From CAVQBP01 sp963710745 (GTDB taxonomy: Bacteria > Bacteroidota > Ignavibacteria > Ignavibacteriales > Ignavibacteriaceae), in the NCBI GenBank assembly GCA_963710745.1, contig CAVQBP010000029.1:124001-188000 (forward strand): a stretch of 64,000 nt of DNA. The letters are read 5' to 3'. Shown here in pieces: positions 34,812 to 44,141 of the stretch. A program made the translations under genes and the position numbers. Each line of letters starts with the position of its first letter. The stretch's first letter is position 1. The notes under the pieces are model-generated. The model saw nothing but the letters and a program-made list of their open reading frames with translations, was not told the origin of the DNA and made no database searches.

Positions 34812-36254
34812 ATGAAAACATTTATTAATGTCCTTTTATTATTAGCACTTAGTATAACCGGCAATGCACAAAATCTGGATGGAAGCTGGAAAGGTATAAT
34901 GAGTACACCAAACGGCGATATGGATTTAGTTTTCACTTTTAAAGTAGATGGTGATACTTTAAACGGAAATGTAACTTCAGGAATGGGAACTCTTCCTATT
35001 GAGAACGGAAAAGTAAATGGAAATAAATTTTCATTTGATGTTAATGTTAATGGACAGATAATAAGCCATACAGGTGTTCTGGATAATGAAACTGTTAAAT
35101 TGAGCTTACCCTGGACTGAAGAATCAATGGAATTAAGCAGGGTAAAGAAAGAATCTAAAATTGATGGTACATGGATTGGTCTGGTCAGCGGACCACAAGG
35201 GGAAATGGAATTAACATTTACTTTTAAGATAAACGGAGATACACTGACAGGTACGGATTCTTCTTCTTTAGGTGTAATTGATTTAACCAATGGAATCGTA
35301 AATGGAAATGATTTTTCATTTGATGTGGATTTGAATGGAATGAAAATTAGTCATGAGTGCAAATATCTTAACAACGATACAGTTGATGTTGTGGCAGATG
35401 TAATGGATCAGAAAATTAATATGAAATTAACCAGATCAAACACAAAAGTTTTTTCACAGGATAAGAACTTTTATATTTTCCTTTGTTTCGGACAATCAAA
35501 TATGGAAGGTTTTCCGGGAATTGAAGAGCAGGACAAGATAAATGTGGATGATCGTTTCCAGGTAATGGCTGCAGTTGATTTTCCGGCGCTCGGGCGGGAA
35601 AAGGGTCATTGGTATACAGCCGTTCCGCCTCTATGTCGTCCAGGCACAGGTCTCAGCCCGGCTGACTATTTCGGCAGAACCTTGGTTGCCAACCTGCCGA
35701 AAAACATAAAAGTAGGAGTCATTAATGTTGCTGTGGCAGGATGTAAAATTGAGCTGTTTGAGAAAGATAATTATCAATCTTATGATTCCGCAGCTCCATC
35801 TTGGATGAAAAATATAATTAAGCAATACGATGGGAATCCTTATCAATATCTTATTGACTTAGCAAAACTAGCAGAGAAAGACGGTGTCATCAAAGGAATT
35901 CTGCTGCATCAAGGAGAATCGAACACGGGTGATGAGGACTGGCCGAACAAAGTCAAGGTTATTTATGATAATTTGATCAAAGACTTAAATCTTGATGCTG
36001 AAAAAGTGCCTCTGCTCGCAGGTGAGGTAGTGAATGCAGATGAACAGGGAGCGTGTGCAAGTATGAATAAAATCATTGATGAATTACCTCAAACAATTCC
36101 AAATTCATTTGTTATTTCTTCGGCAGGTTGTACCGCCAGACCGCCTGATCATCTGCATTTCACCGCTGAAGGTTACAGAGAACTTGGGACGAGGTATGGC
36201 GAAAAAATGCTATCATTACTTGGTTATGAAGTCACTAAACCTGAGTTAAAGTAA
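34812..36254 (+). CDS. SASA (CE6-like) esterase with two N-terminal repeat domains
   Basis: A 480-residue exported esterase. The signal peptide ends near residue 20 (G-N-A-Q). Residues about 22-113 and 118-212 are two copies of the domain found alone in the lipoprotein at 23924 ('GSWKGIMSTPNGDMDLVFTF' and 'GTWIGLVSGPQGEMELTFTF'). Residues about 215-475 form a SASA/DUF303 carbohydrate esterase with G-Q-S-N-M-E-G (Ser229) and D446/H449. The SASA part is very similar to the first domain of the protein at 2413. It lacks the GDSL, CBM and T9SS parts of that protein, so it is probably the periplasmic counterpart, acting on imported oligosaccharides. AAGGA lies before the start. Confidence 0.88.
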   Translation: MKTFINVLLLLALSITGNAQNLDGSWKGIMSTPNGDMDLVFTFKVDGDTLNGNVTSGMGTLPIENGKVNGNKFSFDVNVNGQIISHTGVLDNETVKLSLPWTEESMELSRVKKESKIDGTWIGLVSGPQGEMELTFTFKINGDTLTGTDSSSLGVIDLTNGIVNGNDFSFDVDLNGMKISHECKYLNNDTVDVVADVMDQKINMKLTRSNTKVFSQDKNFYIFLCFGQSNMEGFPGIEEQDKINVDDRFQVMAAVDFPALGREKGHWYTAVPPLCRPGTGLSPADYFGRTLVANLPKNIKVGVINVAVAGCKIELFEKDNYQSYDSAAPSWMKNIIKQYDGNPYQYLIDLAKLAEKDGVIKGILLHQGESNTGDEDWPNKVKVIYDNLIKDLNLDAEKVPLLAGEVVNADEQGACASMNKIIDELPQTIPNSFVISSAGCTARPPDHLHFTAEGYRELGTRYGEKMLSLLGYEVTKPELK

Positions 36255-36354
36255 TTACCTTAAGAAAATGATTGTTGACTTTATAATTTTGTGTGGAAAG
36301 AGAAATAAAAATAATTCCGGACAATAAATTAATATTGAGTAAGGAAACCTTTTT

Positions 36355-37920
36355 ATGAAGCACAAATCTTTTTTAATAGCATTATCTATTATGCTTGTGG
36401 CAGGAATAAGTCTTGCCCAGCAGCCGGAACCCATTAAAGTTGAAGATGGATTATTGCAGGGAACTTTTGAAGATGGTTTGACCGTTTATAGAGGAATTCC
36501 ATTCGCTGAACCTCCTGTAGGCGGCCTCCGCTGGCGCCCGCCTCAGCCGGCAGCAAAATGGGATGGTGTAAGAGAAGCTGTCAAGTTTGCACCGGATCCT
36601 GTGCAAGGATGGGGAGATCCTTCCGGTCAGAGCGAAGATTGTCTTTATCTAAATGTTTGGACACCTGCTAAAACAACAGGTGATAAAATCCCGGTTCTTG
36701 TTTGGATATACGGGGGTGGATTCAACGGAGGAGCTACATCAGTTCCAACTTACAGTGGTGAGAAATTAGCTAAAAAAGGAGTAGTACTTGTTAGTATTGC
36801 ATATCGTGTAGGCTATATTGGGTTCTTTGCGCACCCGGAATTAAGTGCGGAGAACCCGCATCGTGTATCCGGAAATTATGGTTTGCTGGATATGATTGCC
36901 GGGTTAAAATGGATTAAGAAGAATATCGCAGCATTCGGCGGCGATCCTGACAAAGTAACAATTTTCGGTGAATCAGCCGGAGGCATAGCTGTTAGTATGC
37001 TTTGTGCATCACCATTAGCTAAAGGATTATTTGAAGGTGCTATATCCGAAAGCGGCGGTTCATTCGGGCCTACAAGACTTACTACATTTCCCGGTGAGAA
37101 TATGAAAACTTTAGCAGTTGCAGAACATGAAGGAGAGCAGTTTGCTGAGAAAGCAGGAGTTACTTCTATTGAAGAATTAAGAAAAATCCCCGCCGATAGT
37201 TTGGTAAGAGGTGGCTTTGGAAAAGGTCTTGCCTGGCCGATTGTTGATGGATATGTAATTACTGATGATCAATATAAACTATATGAAGCCGGCAAGTTCA
37301 ACGATACGCCGATCCTGGTTGGCTACAACTCGGATGAGGGAGCAAGCTTTATGAGAATAAAAGAACCTGAAGAATATATCAATAGTATAAAAAACAGATA
37401 TGGAAAATTTGCTGATGATCTAATCAAAGCTTATCCGATTGACTCAAATTCAGTCCCGAAGACTGCTCGTGATCTTATGCGTGATGCTGCGTTCGGCTGG
37501 CATACATGGAGCTGGGCTCGTCTTGAGTCGAAAATGGGAAAGTCCAAAGTATTTTATTATTATTTTGATCAGCACCCGGACTTTCCAAAGGGATCCCCAA
37601 AATATGGATATGGCTCACCTCACGGTCAGGATGTTGCTTATGTTTTCCAGCATCTTAATACCGAAGATCCTCAAATCTCAAAATCTGATTTTGATATTTC
37701 TGATGTAATGAGCACTTACTGGACTAACTTTGCCAAGTACGGTGATCCAAACGGTGAAGGAATTCCTGAATGGAAATCCTTTAGCGATAAAAATCCGGTT
37801 GTTATGTACTTTAGTCAAACTCCGCATATGGGGTCTGTACCCAGTGCAAAATCACTTAAGGTGCTTGATGCTTATTTCAAATGGCGACGTTCACCTGAAG
37901 GAGAAGCCTGGACTAAATGA
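36355..37920 (+). CDS. Type B carboxylesterase
   Basis: A 521-residue exported carboxylesterase (COesterase, PF00135 family). The signal peptide ends near residue 22 (S-L-A-Q). Family marks: 'YRGIPFAEPPVGGLRWRPPQ', 'SEDCLYLNVW', oxyanion 'YGGGFNGG', nucleophile elbow G-E-S-A-G-G with Ser207, acid Glu in 'GYNSDEGASF', and His in 'GSPHGQDVAY'. In hemicellulose loci such enzymes may remove acetyl or aromatic esters, but the family is broad. AAGGA lies upstream of the ATG and the GH31 gene follows 67 bp downstream. Confidence 0.9.
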   Translation: MKHKSFLIALSIMLVAGISLAQQPEPIKVEDGLLQGTFEDGLTVYRGIPFAEPPVGGLRWRPPQPAAKWDGVREAVKFAPDPVQGWGDPSGQSEDCLYLNVWTPAKTTGDKIPVLVWIYGGGFNGGATSVPTYSGEKLAKKGVVLVSIAYRVGYIGFFAHPELSAENPHRVSGNYGLLDMIAGLKWIKKNIAAFGGDPDKVTIFGESAGGIAVSMLCASPLAKGLFEGAISESGGSFGPTRLTTFPGENMKTLAVAEHEGEQFAEKAGVTSIEELRKIPADSLVRGGFGKGLAWPIVDGYVITDDQYKLYEAGKFNDTPILVGYNSDEGASFMRIKEPEEYINSIKNRYGKFADDLIKAYPIDSNSVPKTARDLMRDAAFGWHTWSWARLESKMGKSKVFYYYFDQHPDFPKGSPKYGYGSPHGQDVAYVFQHLNTEDPQISKSDFDISDVMSTYWTNFAKYGDPNGEGIPEWKSFSDKNPVVMYFSQTPHMGSVPSAKSLKVLDAYFKWRRSPEGEAWTK

Positions 37921-37987
37921 TGGTTTTAAAAATTAAAATATTGCCGCCCTATCTATCAACTATTATACAAATTAAAAGAGTGAAGAA

Positions 37988-40408
37988 ATGCATAATAAAT
38001 TTTTAACTATCTTAATATTCATAAGTATCCTGGCTTTTAATGTTAAAGCTCAATCATATCAAAAAACTGATCTTGGTGTTAAAACAACAATCAATTCTAT
38101 TGAAGTTGAAATTCAGTTCTACAATCCATCAACAGTGAGAATACTTAAATCTCCGGAAGGTAAATCTTTTGAGAAAAAAAGCCTTTCTGTTATAGAGACT
38201 CCACAAAAAGTTGATATAAGTATAAAACAGGATGACGATGAACTATTATTAAAAAGTAAAAATGTTCAAGTAGATCTGAACCTAAAAAATAGTAAGATTT
38301 CTTTTTCAACTCCGGCTGGTAAAAAGTTATTAAGTGAAAAAGAAGATGGAGTTGCATTTACAGACTTCGACGATGCAGGCAATAAAACTTACAGCGTTTA
38401 TCAGGCATATGTCCTGGATAAAGATGAAGCTATATACGGATTGGGACAACAGCAGCAAGGTAAAATGGTTCAGAGAAACCTGAAGTTACGAATGATACAA
38501 GGAAATACTGATGATTATATTCCCTTCTTCGTATCTGTAAAAGGTTATGGCTTGTTTTGGGATAATTATGCTCCGACTACTTTTGAAGATAATCCGGAAA
38601 CCACATCATTCAAATCTGATGTCGGTGATTGTATTGATTATTATTTCATGTACGGTGGTAATGCTGATGGAGTAATTGCTAAAATGCGTGAATTGACCGG
38701 GCAGGTTCCTATGTTCCCGTTATGGACGTTTGGTTATTTTCAAAGTAAAGAACGTTATAAAGGTCAGGATGAGCTGGTCGATGTTGTTAAAAAGTATCGC
38801 GAGCTTGGAGTTCCTCTAGACGGAATAATTCAGGACTGGCAATACTGGGGCAACAATTATCTTTGGAATGCAATGGACTTTCTCAACGTGGAATTTTATA
38901 ATCCTCAAAAGATGGTTGACGATGTGCATAAACTAAATGCACATATGCTAATATCGATCTGGAATTCGTTTGGTCCAAAAACAAAACAATATAAAGATTT
39001 GGATAAAATCGGTGCCCTTATGAATTTTCAAACGTGGCCTCTTTCCGGTTCTGAAAAATGGCCGCCAAGAATGGATTATCCTTCAGGTGTAAGAGTTTAC
39101 GATCCATACAATCCTGAAGCACGTGATATTTATTGGAATTATCTAAACAAAGGGATCTTTGCGCTCGGTATGGACGGATGGTGGTTAGATTCATCCGAAC
39201 CGGACCATCTGAATCCAAAACCTTCCGATTTGGACAATAAAACATATCTTGGATCATTCAGAAAAGTTCGAAATGCATTTCCGTTAATGACGGTTGGCGG
39301 TTTATACACTCACCAGCGTTCTGTAACATCCCGCAAACGTGTTTTTATTCTTACCCGTTCCGCATTTGCAGGACAACAGCGTTATGGCGCCAATACGTGG
39401 TCGGGGGATGTGGTCGCATCATGGGAAGCACTAAGGCAACAGATTTCTGCAGGATTAAACTTTTCACTCAGCGATATTCCCTATTGGAATAGTGACATCG
39501 GCGGCTTTTTCCTTTGGAACTTTCCTCAAAAGCTGAAAGATGCAAATTACTGTGAGTTATATGCACGCTGGATACAATTCGGTGCATTCTGCCCTATGAT
39601 GCGATCACACGGAACAGATGCCCCTCGTGAAATTTATCAGTTTGGGAAAAAAGGTGACAAGATTTATGATGCCATTGAGAAATATATAAACCTCCGCTAC
39701 TATTTGCTGCCCTATATTTATTCAGCTTCTTGGGATGTAACTGCTAATCAATCAAGCATGATGCGCGCCTTAGTTATGGATTTTGCTGAAGATAAAAAAG
39801 CGCTAGATATCAATAATGAGTATATGTTTGGTAAGTCGTTATTAGTCTGTCCGGTAACTGTTCCAATGTATTCAAAGGTAGTTGTTCAAGGTAACGATAC
39901 TGCCAAAGTCGGAGATTTCAGCAAAATAAAAAGTGAAGAAGTTTATCTGCCTAAGGAAACTGTTTGGCTGGATTTCTGGACCGGCGAAAAATTCAGCGGA
40001 GGTCAAACAATTACTAAAGCAACTCCGATTGATATTATGCCGCTGTTTGTGAAAGCAGGTTCAATACTTCCGATTGGTCCAATGGTTCAATATGCAGCCG
40101 AGAAGAAATGGGATAATCTTGAAATACGAATCTATCCGGGAGCCGATGGTGAGTTCACATTATATGAAGATGAAAACGACAATTATGATTATGAAAATGG
40201 AATTTATTCTACAATAACTTTTAAATGGGATGATGGGGAAAAAATTTTGACGATTAATGATCGCAAAGGGACTTTCCCCGGCATGCTCAATAATCGTAAA
40301 TTCAGCATTGTAATGGTTTCAAGAAACAATGGTCTTGGTATGGATGCAGCAAAAAAGTATGAGAAGGTTATAGACTATGGCGGTAAGAAAGTTGTTGTGA
40401 AATTATAA
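37988..40408 (+). CDS. GH31 alpha-xylosidase-type glycosidase
   Basis: An 806-residue exported GH31 enzyme. The signal peptide ends near residue 22 (V-K-A-Q). The N-terminal beta-sandwich spans about 25-240, the TIM barrel about 245-600, and C-terminal beta domains about 605-806. The nucleophile is Asp401 in 'GWWLDSSEPD' and the acid/base Asp474 in 'TWSGDVVASW'. W-W-L-D-S-S-E-P is the motif seen in alpha-xylosidases rather than alpha-glucosidases. In xyloglucan breakdown this enzyme removes the alpha-1,6-xylose branch from the non-reducing end. With GH9, GH3 and GH43 genes in the same locus, this function is the most likely. Confidence 0.9.
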   Translation: MHNKFLTILIFISILAFNVKAQSYQKTDLGVKTTINSIEVEIQFYNPSTVRILKSPEGKSFEKKSLSVIETPQKVDISIKQDDDELLLKSKNVQVDLNLKNSKISFSTPAGKKLLSEKEDGVAFTDFDDAGNKTYSVYQAYVLDKDEAIYGLGQQQQGKMVQRNLKLRMIQGNTDDYIPFFVSVKGYGLFWDNYAPTTFEDNPETTSFKSDVGDCIDYYFMYGGNADGVIAKMRELTGQVPMFPLWTFGYFQSKERYKGQDELVDVVKKYRELGVPLDGIIQDWQYWGNNYLWNAMDFLNVEFYNPQKMVDDVHKLNAHMLISIWNSFGPKTKQYKDLDKIGALMNFQTWPLSGSEKWPPRMDYPSGVRVYDPYNPEARDIYWNYLNKGIFALGMDGWWLDSSEPDHLNPKPSDLDNKTYLGSFRKVRNAFPLMTVGGLYTHQRSVTSRKRVFILTRSAFAGQQRYGANTWSGDVVASWEALRQQISAGLNFSLSDIPYWNSDIGGFFLWNFPQKLKDANYCELYARWIQFGAFCPMMRSHGTDAPREIYQFGKKGDKIYDAIEKYINLRYYLLPYIYSASWDVTANQSSMMRALVMDFAEDKKALDINNEYMFGKSLLVCPVTVPMYSKVVVQGNDTAKVGDFSKIKSEEVYLPKETVWLDFWTGEKFSGGQTITKATPIDIMPLFVKAGSILPIGPMVQYAAEKKWDNLEIRIYPGADGEFTLYEDENDNYDYENGIYSTITFKWDDGEKILTINDRKGTFPGMLNNRKFSIVMVSRNNGLGMDAAKKYEKVIDYGGKKVVVKL

Positions 40409-40463
40409 CGATTTAAAATCTTACAATAAAATGAATTTTTTAAAACAAGGACTAATAATTATT

Positions 40464-41591
40464 ATGAATCGTAAAATGAATTTATTTTTGATTTTAATTG
40501 TATTTGCATCCTCCTGTTTAGCGCAGGTTGCTACCAGCACAGAGTCATTAACAAATAAAAATACCGGTCACGTTTTTTGTTATACTAATCCTATTACAAG
40601 AGACACCTCTATTTCGATGCGCGATTATTGTATAATTAAGGTTGGCAGCAAATGGTTTTGTACGGGTACTTCAAATCCGATCTGGACAGGACCAAATCCT
40701 GGTGTTCATCTTTTGGTTTCCAATGATTTGATTCATTGGCAGCATCAGTCATGGCTCATTGATGCGAGCAAACTGCCGGACGACTGCCCATATAATGGAA
40801 GATTTTGGGCTCCTGAAATTCATTTTATTAAAAATAAATACTGGTTAACTGTTAATAGCGGCAAAGTTACTACCGAAGATCCGAAAGGAATGAAAACCCA
40901 TAGCATCTGGCTGTTTTCATCAAATGAAGTGACTGGTCCGTACAAACTTGTGAACGGGCCTTTAACGCCCCAATATAATAATGATGCAACTTTATTTGAG
41001 GACGAAGATGGACAAACTTATCTTTACTGCAGCGGCAACGGATTATTCCAGGCTAGAATTGATTTGTCCACAGGTAAACTAATTGGAGAGATTCAAAAAT
41101 TTCTTGATAAAAAATCTCCTGGTAACCCGGACTGGATGGTAGGTGGCATCGAAGCTCCATTCGTGGTAAAAAAGGATGGAACTTATTTCATGTTTTTTTC
41201 TTCTTGGACACGCGGTTACGAAGTTGGTCTTTTGAAATCCGCATCGCCGTTGGGTCCATGGGAATTTGCGTCGCGTGAACCTATTCTCGGTACAAGAAAA
41301 AAAGGCTATCGTCCGGATCTTGCTATAGAAGGCGGATATGCAAATTTGAAATTCCAGGATACAGAAGATCCGTATTGCGAAACGGGGCACAATACATTGT
41401 TCGAAGGACCGGATGGTAAGTTGTGGAGTTCATGTCATTATCTTATGTATGATAAACGCCCGTATCCGTATTGTCAAGAACTTAAGGATTGGGAGAAAAC
41501 ACCTCAATTAGGAATTGAGCCGGTAAATTATAAAGATGGAATGTTTTATATCAATGGACCAACATGGACGGAACAATGTGTGGATTATTAA
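40464..41591 (+). CDS. GH43 arabinofuranosidase-type enzyme
   Basis: A 375-residue exported GH43 enzyme. I start at ATG 40464, because AAGGA lies upstream at a good distance and a signal peptide (ending in C-L-A-Q) begins there; ATG 40431 would add 11 residues before it. The base Asp is in 'SMRDYCIIK', 'RFWAPEIHF' is the conserved second strand, the modulator Asp is in 'NNDATLFEDEDG', and the acid is Glu230 in 'GGIEAPFVV'. A single propeller domain with no extra module. It lies 55 bp after GH31 and 104 bp before GH29, within the group of exo-enzymes. Confidence 0.86.
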   Translation: MNRKMNLFLILIVFASSCLAQVATSTESLTNKNTGHVFCYTNPITRDTSISMRDYCIIKVGSKWFCTGTSNPIWTGPNPGVHLLVSNDLIHWQHQSWLIDASKLPDDCPYNGRFWAPEIHFIKNKYWLTVNSGKVTTEDPKGMKTHSIWLFSSNEVTGPYKLVNGPLTPQYNNDATLFEDEDGQTYLYCSGNGLFQARIDLSTGKLIGEIQKFLDKKSPGNPDWMVGGIEAPFVVKKDGTYFMFFSSWTRGYEVGLLKSASPLGPWEFASREPILGTRKKGYRPDLAIEGGYANLKFQDTEDPYCETGHNTLFEGPDGKLWSSCHYLMYDKRPYPYCQELKDWEKTPQLGIEPVNYKDGMFYINGPTWTEQCVDY

Positions 41592-41695
41592 ACTTCATCT
41601 GAAGCAAATAAAGGATTGAAACTGATTCCTATAAAAAATTTTTATCAGGACATAATTATAATTAATTATTTGATCAATATGGGAAATAACTTATT

Positions 41696-44107
41696 ATGAA
41701 AACCAAAATATTTCCAATTATATTTTTAATAATTCTATCTAATGTCGGAGGAATTTCTAAAATCTCTGCCCAGACTCAAATAGAAAATTTTCAGCCCACA
41801 TTTGAATCGTTAGAAAAAGTAAATCCCGTTCCGGAATGGTTCAAGGACGCAAAGTTTGGCATTTATTTTCACTGGGGAGTTTACTCTGTTCCTGCATTCG
41901 GTAATGAATGGTATCCCCGCAATATGTATATCAAAGGAACTCCGGAAAATAAACATCATATTGAGGTTTACGGCGATCCGTCACAATTTCCTTACAATTA
42001 CTTCATCACCGGTGCGAAAGATAAGAACGGAAACTTTGTTCAGTTTGCACCGAAGCTCAAATCTGAAGGGGGAAAATTTGATCCTGAAGAATGGGCGCAG
42101 CTGTTTGCCGATGCCGGAGCCAAATTTGCCGGTCCGGTTGCCGAACACCACGACGGCTTTTCGATGTGGGCGAGCAGGATCAATCCATGGAACGCAAAAG
42201 ATATGGGACCTAAACTTGATTTGGTAGGTTTACTAACCAATGCCATTCGCAAAAAAAATATGAAAGTAATTCTTTCAATGCACCATGCATATAATATCAC
42301 TGGTTATTATGACGCTGTACCTAAGACAAATGATCCAAAACTTAAAATGCTTTTGGGGCAGCAGGGGAAGGAAAAAAACGAAGCATTCTGGTTAGCTAAG
42401 CATAAAGAAATTATAGACAATTATAAACCTGATATCATTTGGCAGGATTTCAATCTGCATGTTATTTCGCCGCCGGTTCTTTTGCAATTCTTAGCTTACT
42501 ATTATAACAAAGCAGCTGAATGGAACAAACCAGTTGTAGCCACTTTTAAAGACGGTTTGAATACAAAATGTGCTGTACTAGATTACGAGCGCGGAGGTCC
42601 TGCCGACATTACCGATAACTATTGGCTTACAGATGATGCAATAAGTTCTTCGAGCTGGTGTTACACTAAGGGGATCGGATATTATTCAAAGGAACAAATA
42701 CTTCACGGCTTTCTCGATAGAATAAGTAAAAACGGAAATCTGCTCCTCAATATTTCTCCAGAAGCCGACGGAACTATACCGCAGGAACAAAAAGATGTTC
42801 TGCTTACAATGGGGGCCTGGTTAAAAAAATATGGAGAAGCAGTTTATGCAACACGTGCCTGGGAAAAATACGGAGAGGGTCCAACAAAAATGGGCGGCGC
42901 TCACGGGCTGATGGGAGCTCCGCTTGAAGGAACTGCTAAAGACGTTCGATATACCAGATCGAAAGATAAATCAACACTCTATGCAATTTTACTCGGATGG
43001 GAAAAAGGTGAAAAAGAAATAATACTCGGTTCATTATCTTCCGGTCGGATCAATTTGAAAAGTTTGAAATCGGTTGAACTCATAAATGGTGAAGCCGGAA
43101 AATACCTTCCTTTAACTTTCAAACAAACATCAAATGGATTGATAGTCAGTTTACCCAAACGAAATTTTGAAGAATTGGCATATGTTATTAAACTTAACTT
43201 CGAAGGAAAAATTCCGCCTCTTGATAATTATGCCGACTTAAACAATAATCTGCACTGTTTAATAGTGCCGGGAAATAATACGGGAAGCTTGATCCTCGGC
43301 TCGGATTTAACACTTACTGCAAAAAGAAAAAATTCAGTAAACCAATGGAAATTTGAAAATAAAGGAAAAGGCATTTTTAAAATTTCAAACCGTGGAAATG
43401 AGAAGGTATTGGAGTGTAATATATCCGGAGATGATTTAATGATTTCTAAATACAGCGGGAAAGACAACCAGCTTTGGAAAATCGATGATGCATATAACGG
43501 TTTATTCAAAATTTCCAATAAGCAATTTCCCAATTTGATTTTATCCGTAAATTCAACAATTACTGAAGGGAATAAAGCCGGATTACTCGATTTAGAAAAT
43601 GGTTCGCCGTTTTTATGGAAACTATTGGAAGTATGTGAGATGAAACAGCAAGCTTACAAACCCCAAACTATCCCCGGAACAATTGAAGCGGAGGACTATG
43701 ATACCGGCTGTCCCGGCGACGCATACTATGACAGGGATAATATTAATGAAGGCGGGCAGTATCGGGCTAATGAAGGTGTAGATATTGAAAAATGTACGGC
43801 GGGAGGTTATGATGTCGGCTGGACTCATACTGGAGAATGGATGGCATATACGGTAAACATGAATAAAACTGCTGAATATGAGGTGTCATTCTACGTTGCT
43901 TCATCCTATGATAGCGGAAAGTTTCATCTCGAATCTGATTATGTCGATCAAACGGGAGTGATTTCAGTTCCGAATACTGCGGGGTTTCAAAACTGGAGGG
44001 TTGTCAAAAAATCAATAAAATTAAATGCCGGACAACATGTATTGAAATTCGTTGTGGACGGTGATTTCTTTAATATAGATAAAATTGTTTTTGCAGAAAC
44101 TAATTAA
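41696..44107 (+). CDS. GH29 alpha-L-fucosidase with lectin-like and CBM6 domains
   Basis: An 803-residue exported enzyme. After a signal peptide ending near residue 25 (I-S-A-Q), residues about 35-400 form the GH29 barrel ('FKDAKFGIYFHWGVYSVPAF', 'AEHHDGFSMWAS', nucleophile Asp251 in 'IIWQDFNLH'), and residues about 405-505 the C-terminal beta-sandwich. Residues about 515-645 look like a ricin-type lectin fold with repeated 'QWKFENKG', 'LWKIDDAYNGLFKISNK', 'LWKLLEV'. Residues about 655-803 are a CBM6 ('GTIEAEDYDTG' ... 'GWTHTGEWMAYTV'). It probably removes fucose from xyloglucan or other plant glycans, held on the polymer by its binding domains. Confidence 0.9.
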   Translation: MKTKIFPIIFLIILSNVGGISKISAQTQIENFQPTFESLEKVNPVPEWFKDAKFGIYFHWGVYSVPAFGNEWYPRNMYIKGTPENKHHIEVYGDPSQFPYNYFITGAKDKNGNFVQFAPKLKSEGGKFDPEEWAQLFADAGAKFAGPVAEHHDGFSMWASRINPWNAKDMGPKLDLVGLLTNAIRKKNMKVILSMHHAYNITGYYDAVPKTNDPKLKMLLGQQGKEKNEAFWLAKHKEIIDNYKPDIIWQDFNLHVISPPVLLQFLAYYYNKAAEWNKPVVATFKDGLNTKCAVLDYERGGPADITDNYWLTDDAISSSSWCYTKGIGYYSKEQILHGFLDRISKNGNLLLNISPEADGTIPQEQKDVLLTMGAWLKKYGEAVYATRAWEKYGEGPTKMGGAHGLMGAPLEGTAKDVRYTRSKDKSTLYAILLGWEKGEKEIILGSLSSGRINLKSLKSVELINGEAGKYLPLTFKQTSNGLIVSLPKRNFEELAYVIKLNFEGKIPPLDNYADLNNNLHCLIVPGNNTGSLILGSDLTLTAKRKNSVNQWKFENKGKGIFKISNRGNEKVLECNISGDDLMISKYSGKDNQLWKIDDAYNGLFKISNKQFPNLILSVNSTITEGNKAGLLDLENGSPFLWKLLEVCEMKQQAYKPQTIPGTIEAEDYDTGCPGDAYYDRDNINEGGQYRANEGVDIEKCTAGGYDVGWTHTGEWMAYTVNMNKTAEYEVSFYVASSYDSGKFHLESDYVDQTGVISVPNTAGFQNWRVVKKSIKLNAGQHVLKFVVDGDFFNIDKIVFAETN

Positions 44108-44141
44108 CTTGTTTAGGATATTAAATTTAGGAGGATTAAAC

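Noticed and set aside
34796..35290. A 164-codon minus-strand frame opposite the SASA gene
   Set aside because: It lies fully antisense to the repeated N-terminal domains, and its own repeats only mirror them.
44085..44141. Longer start for the CE1 esterase overlapping the GH29 end
   Set aside because: AGGAGG and the signal peptide fit ATG 44142; the extension would precede the signal peptide.
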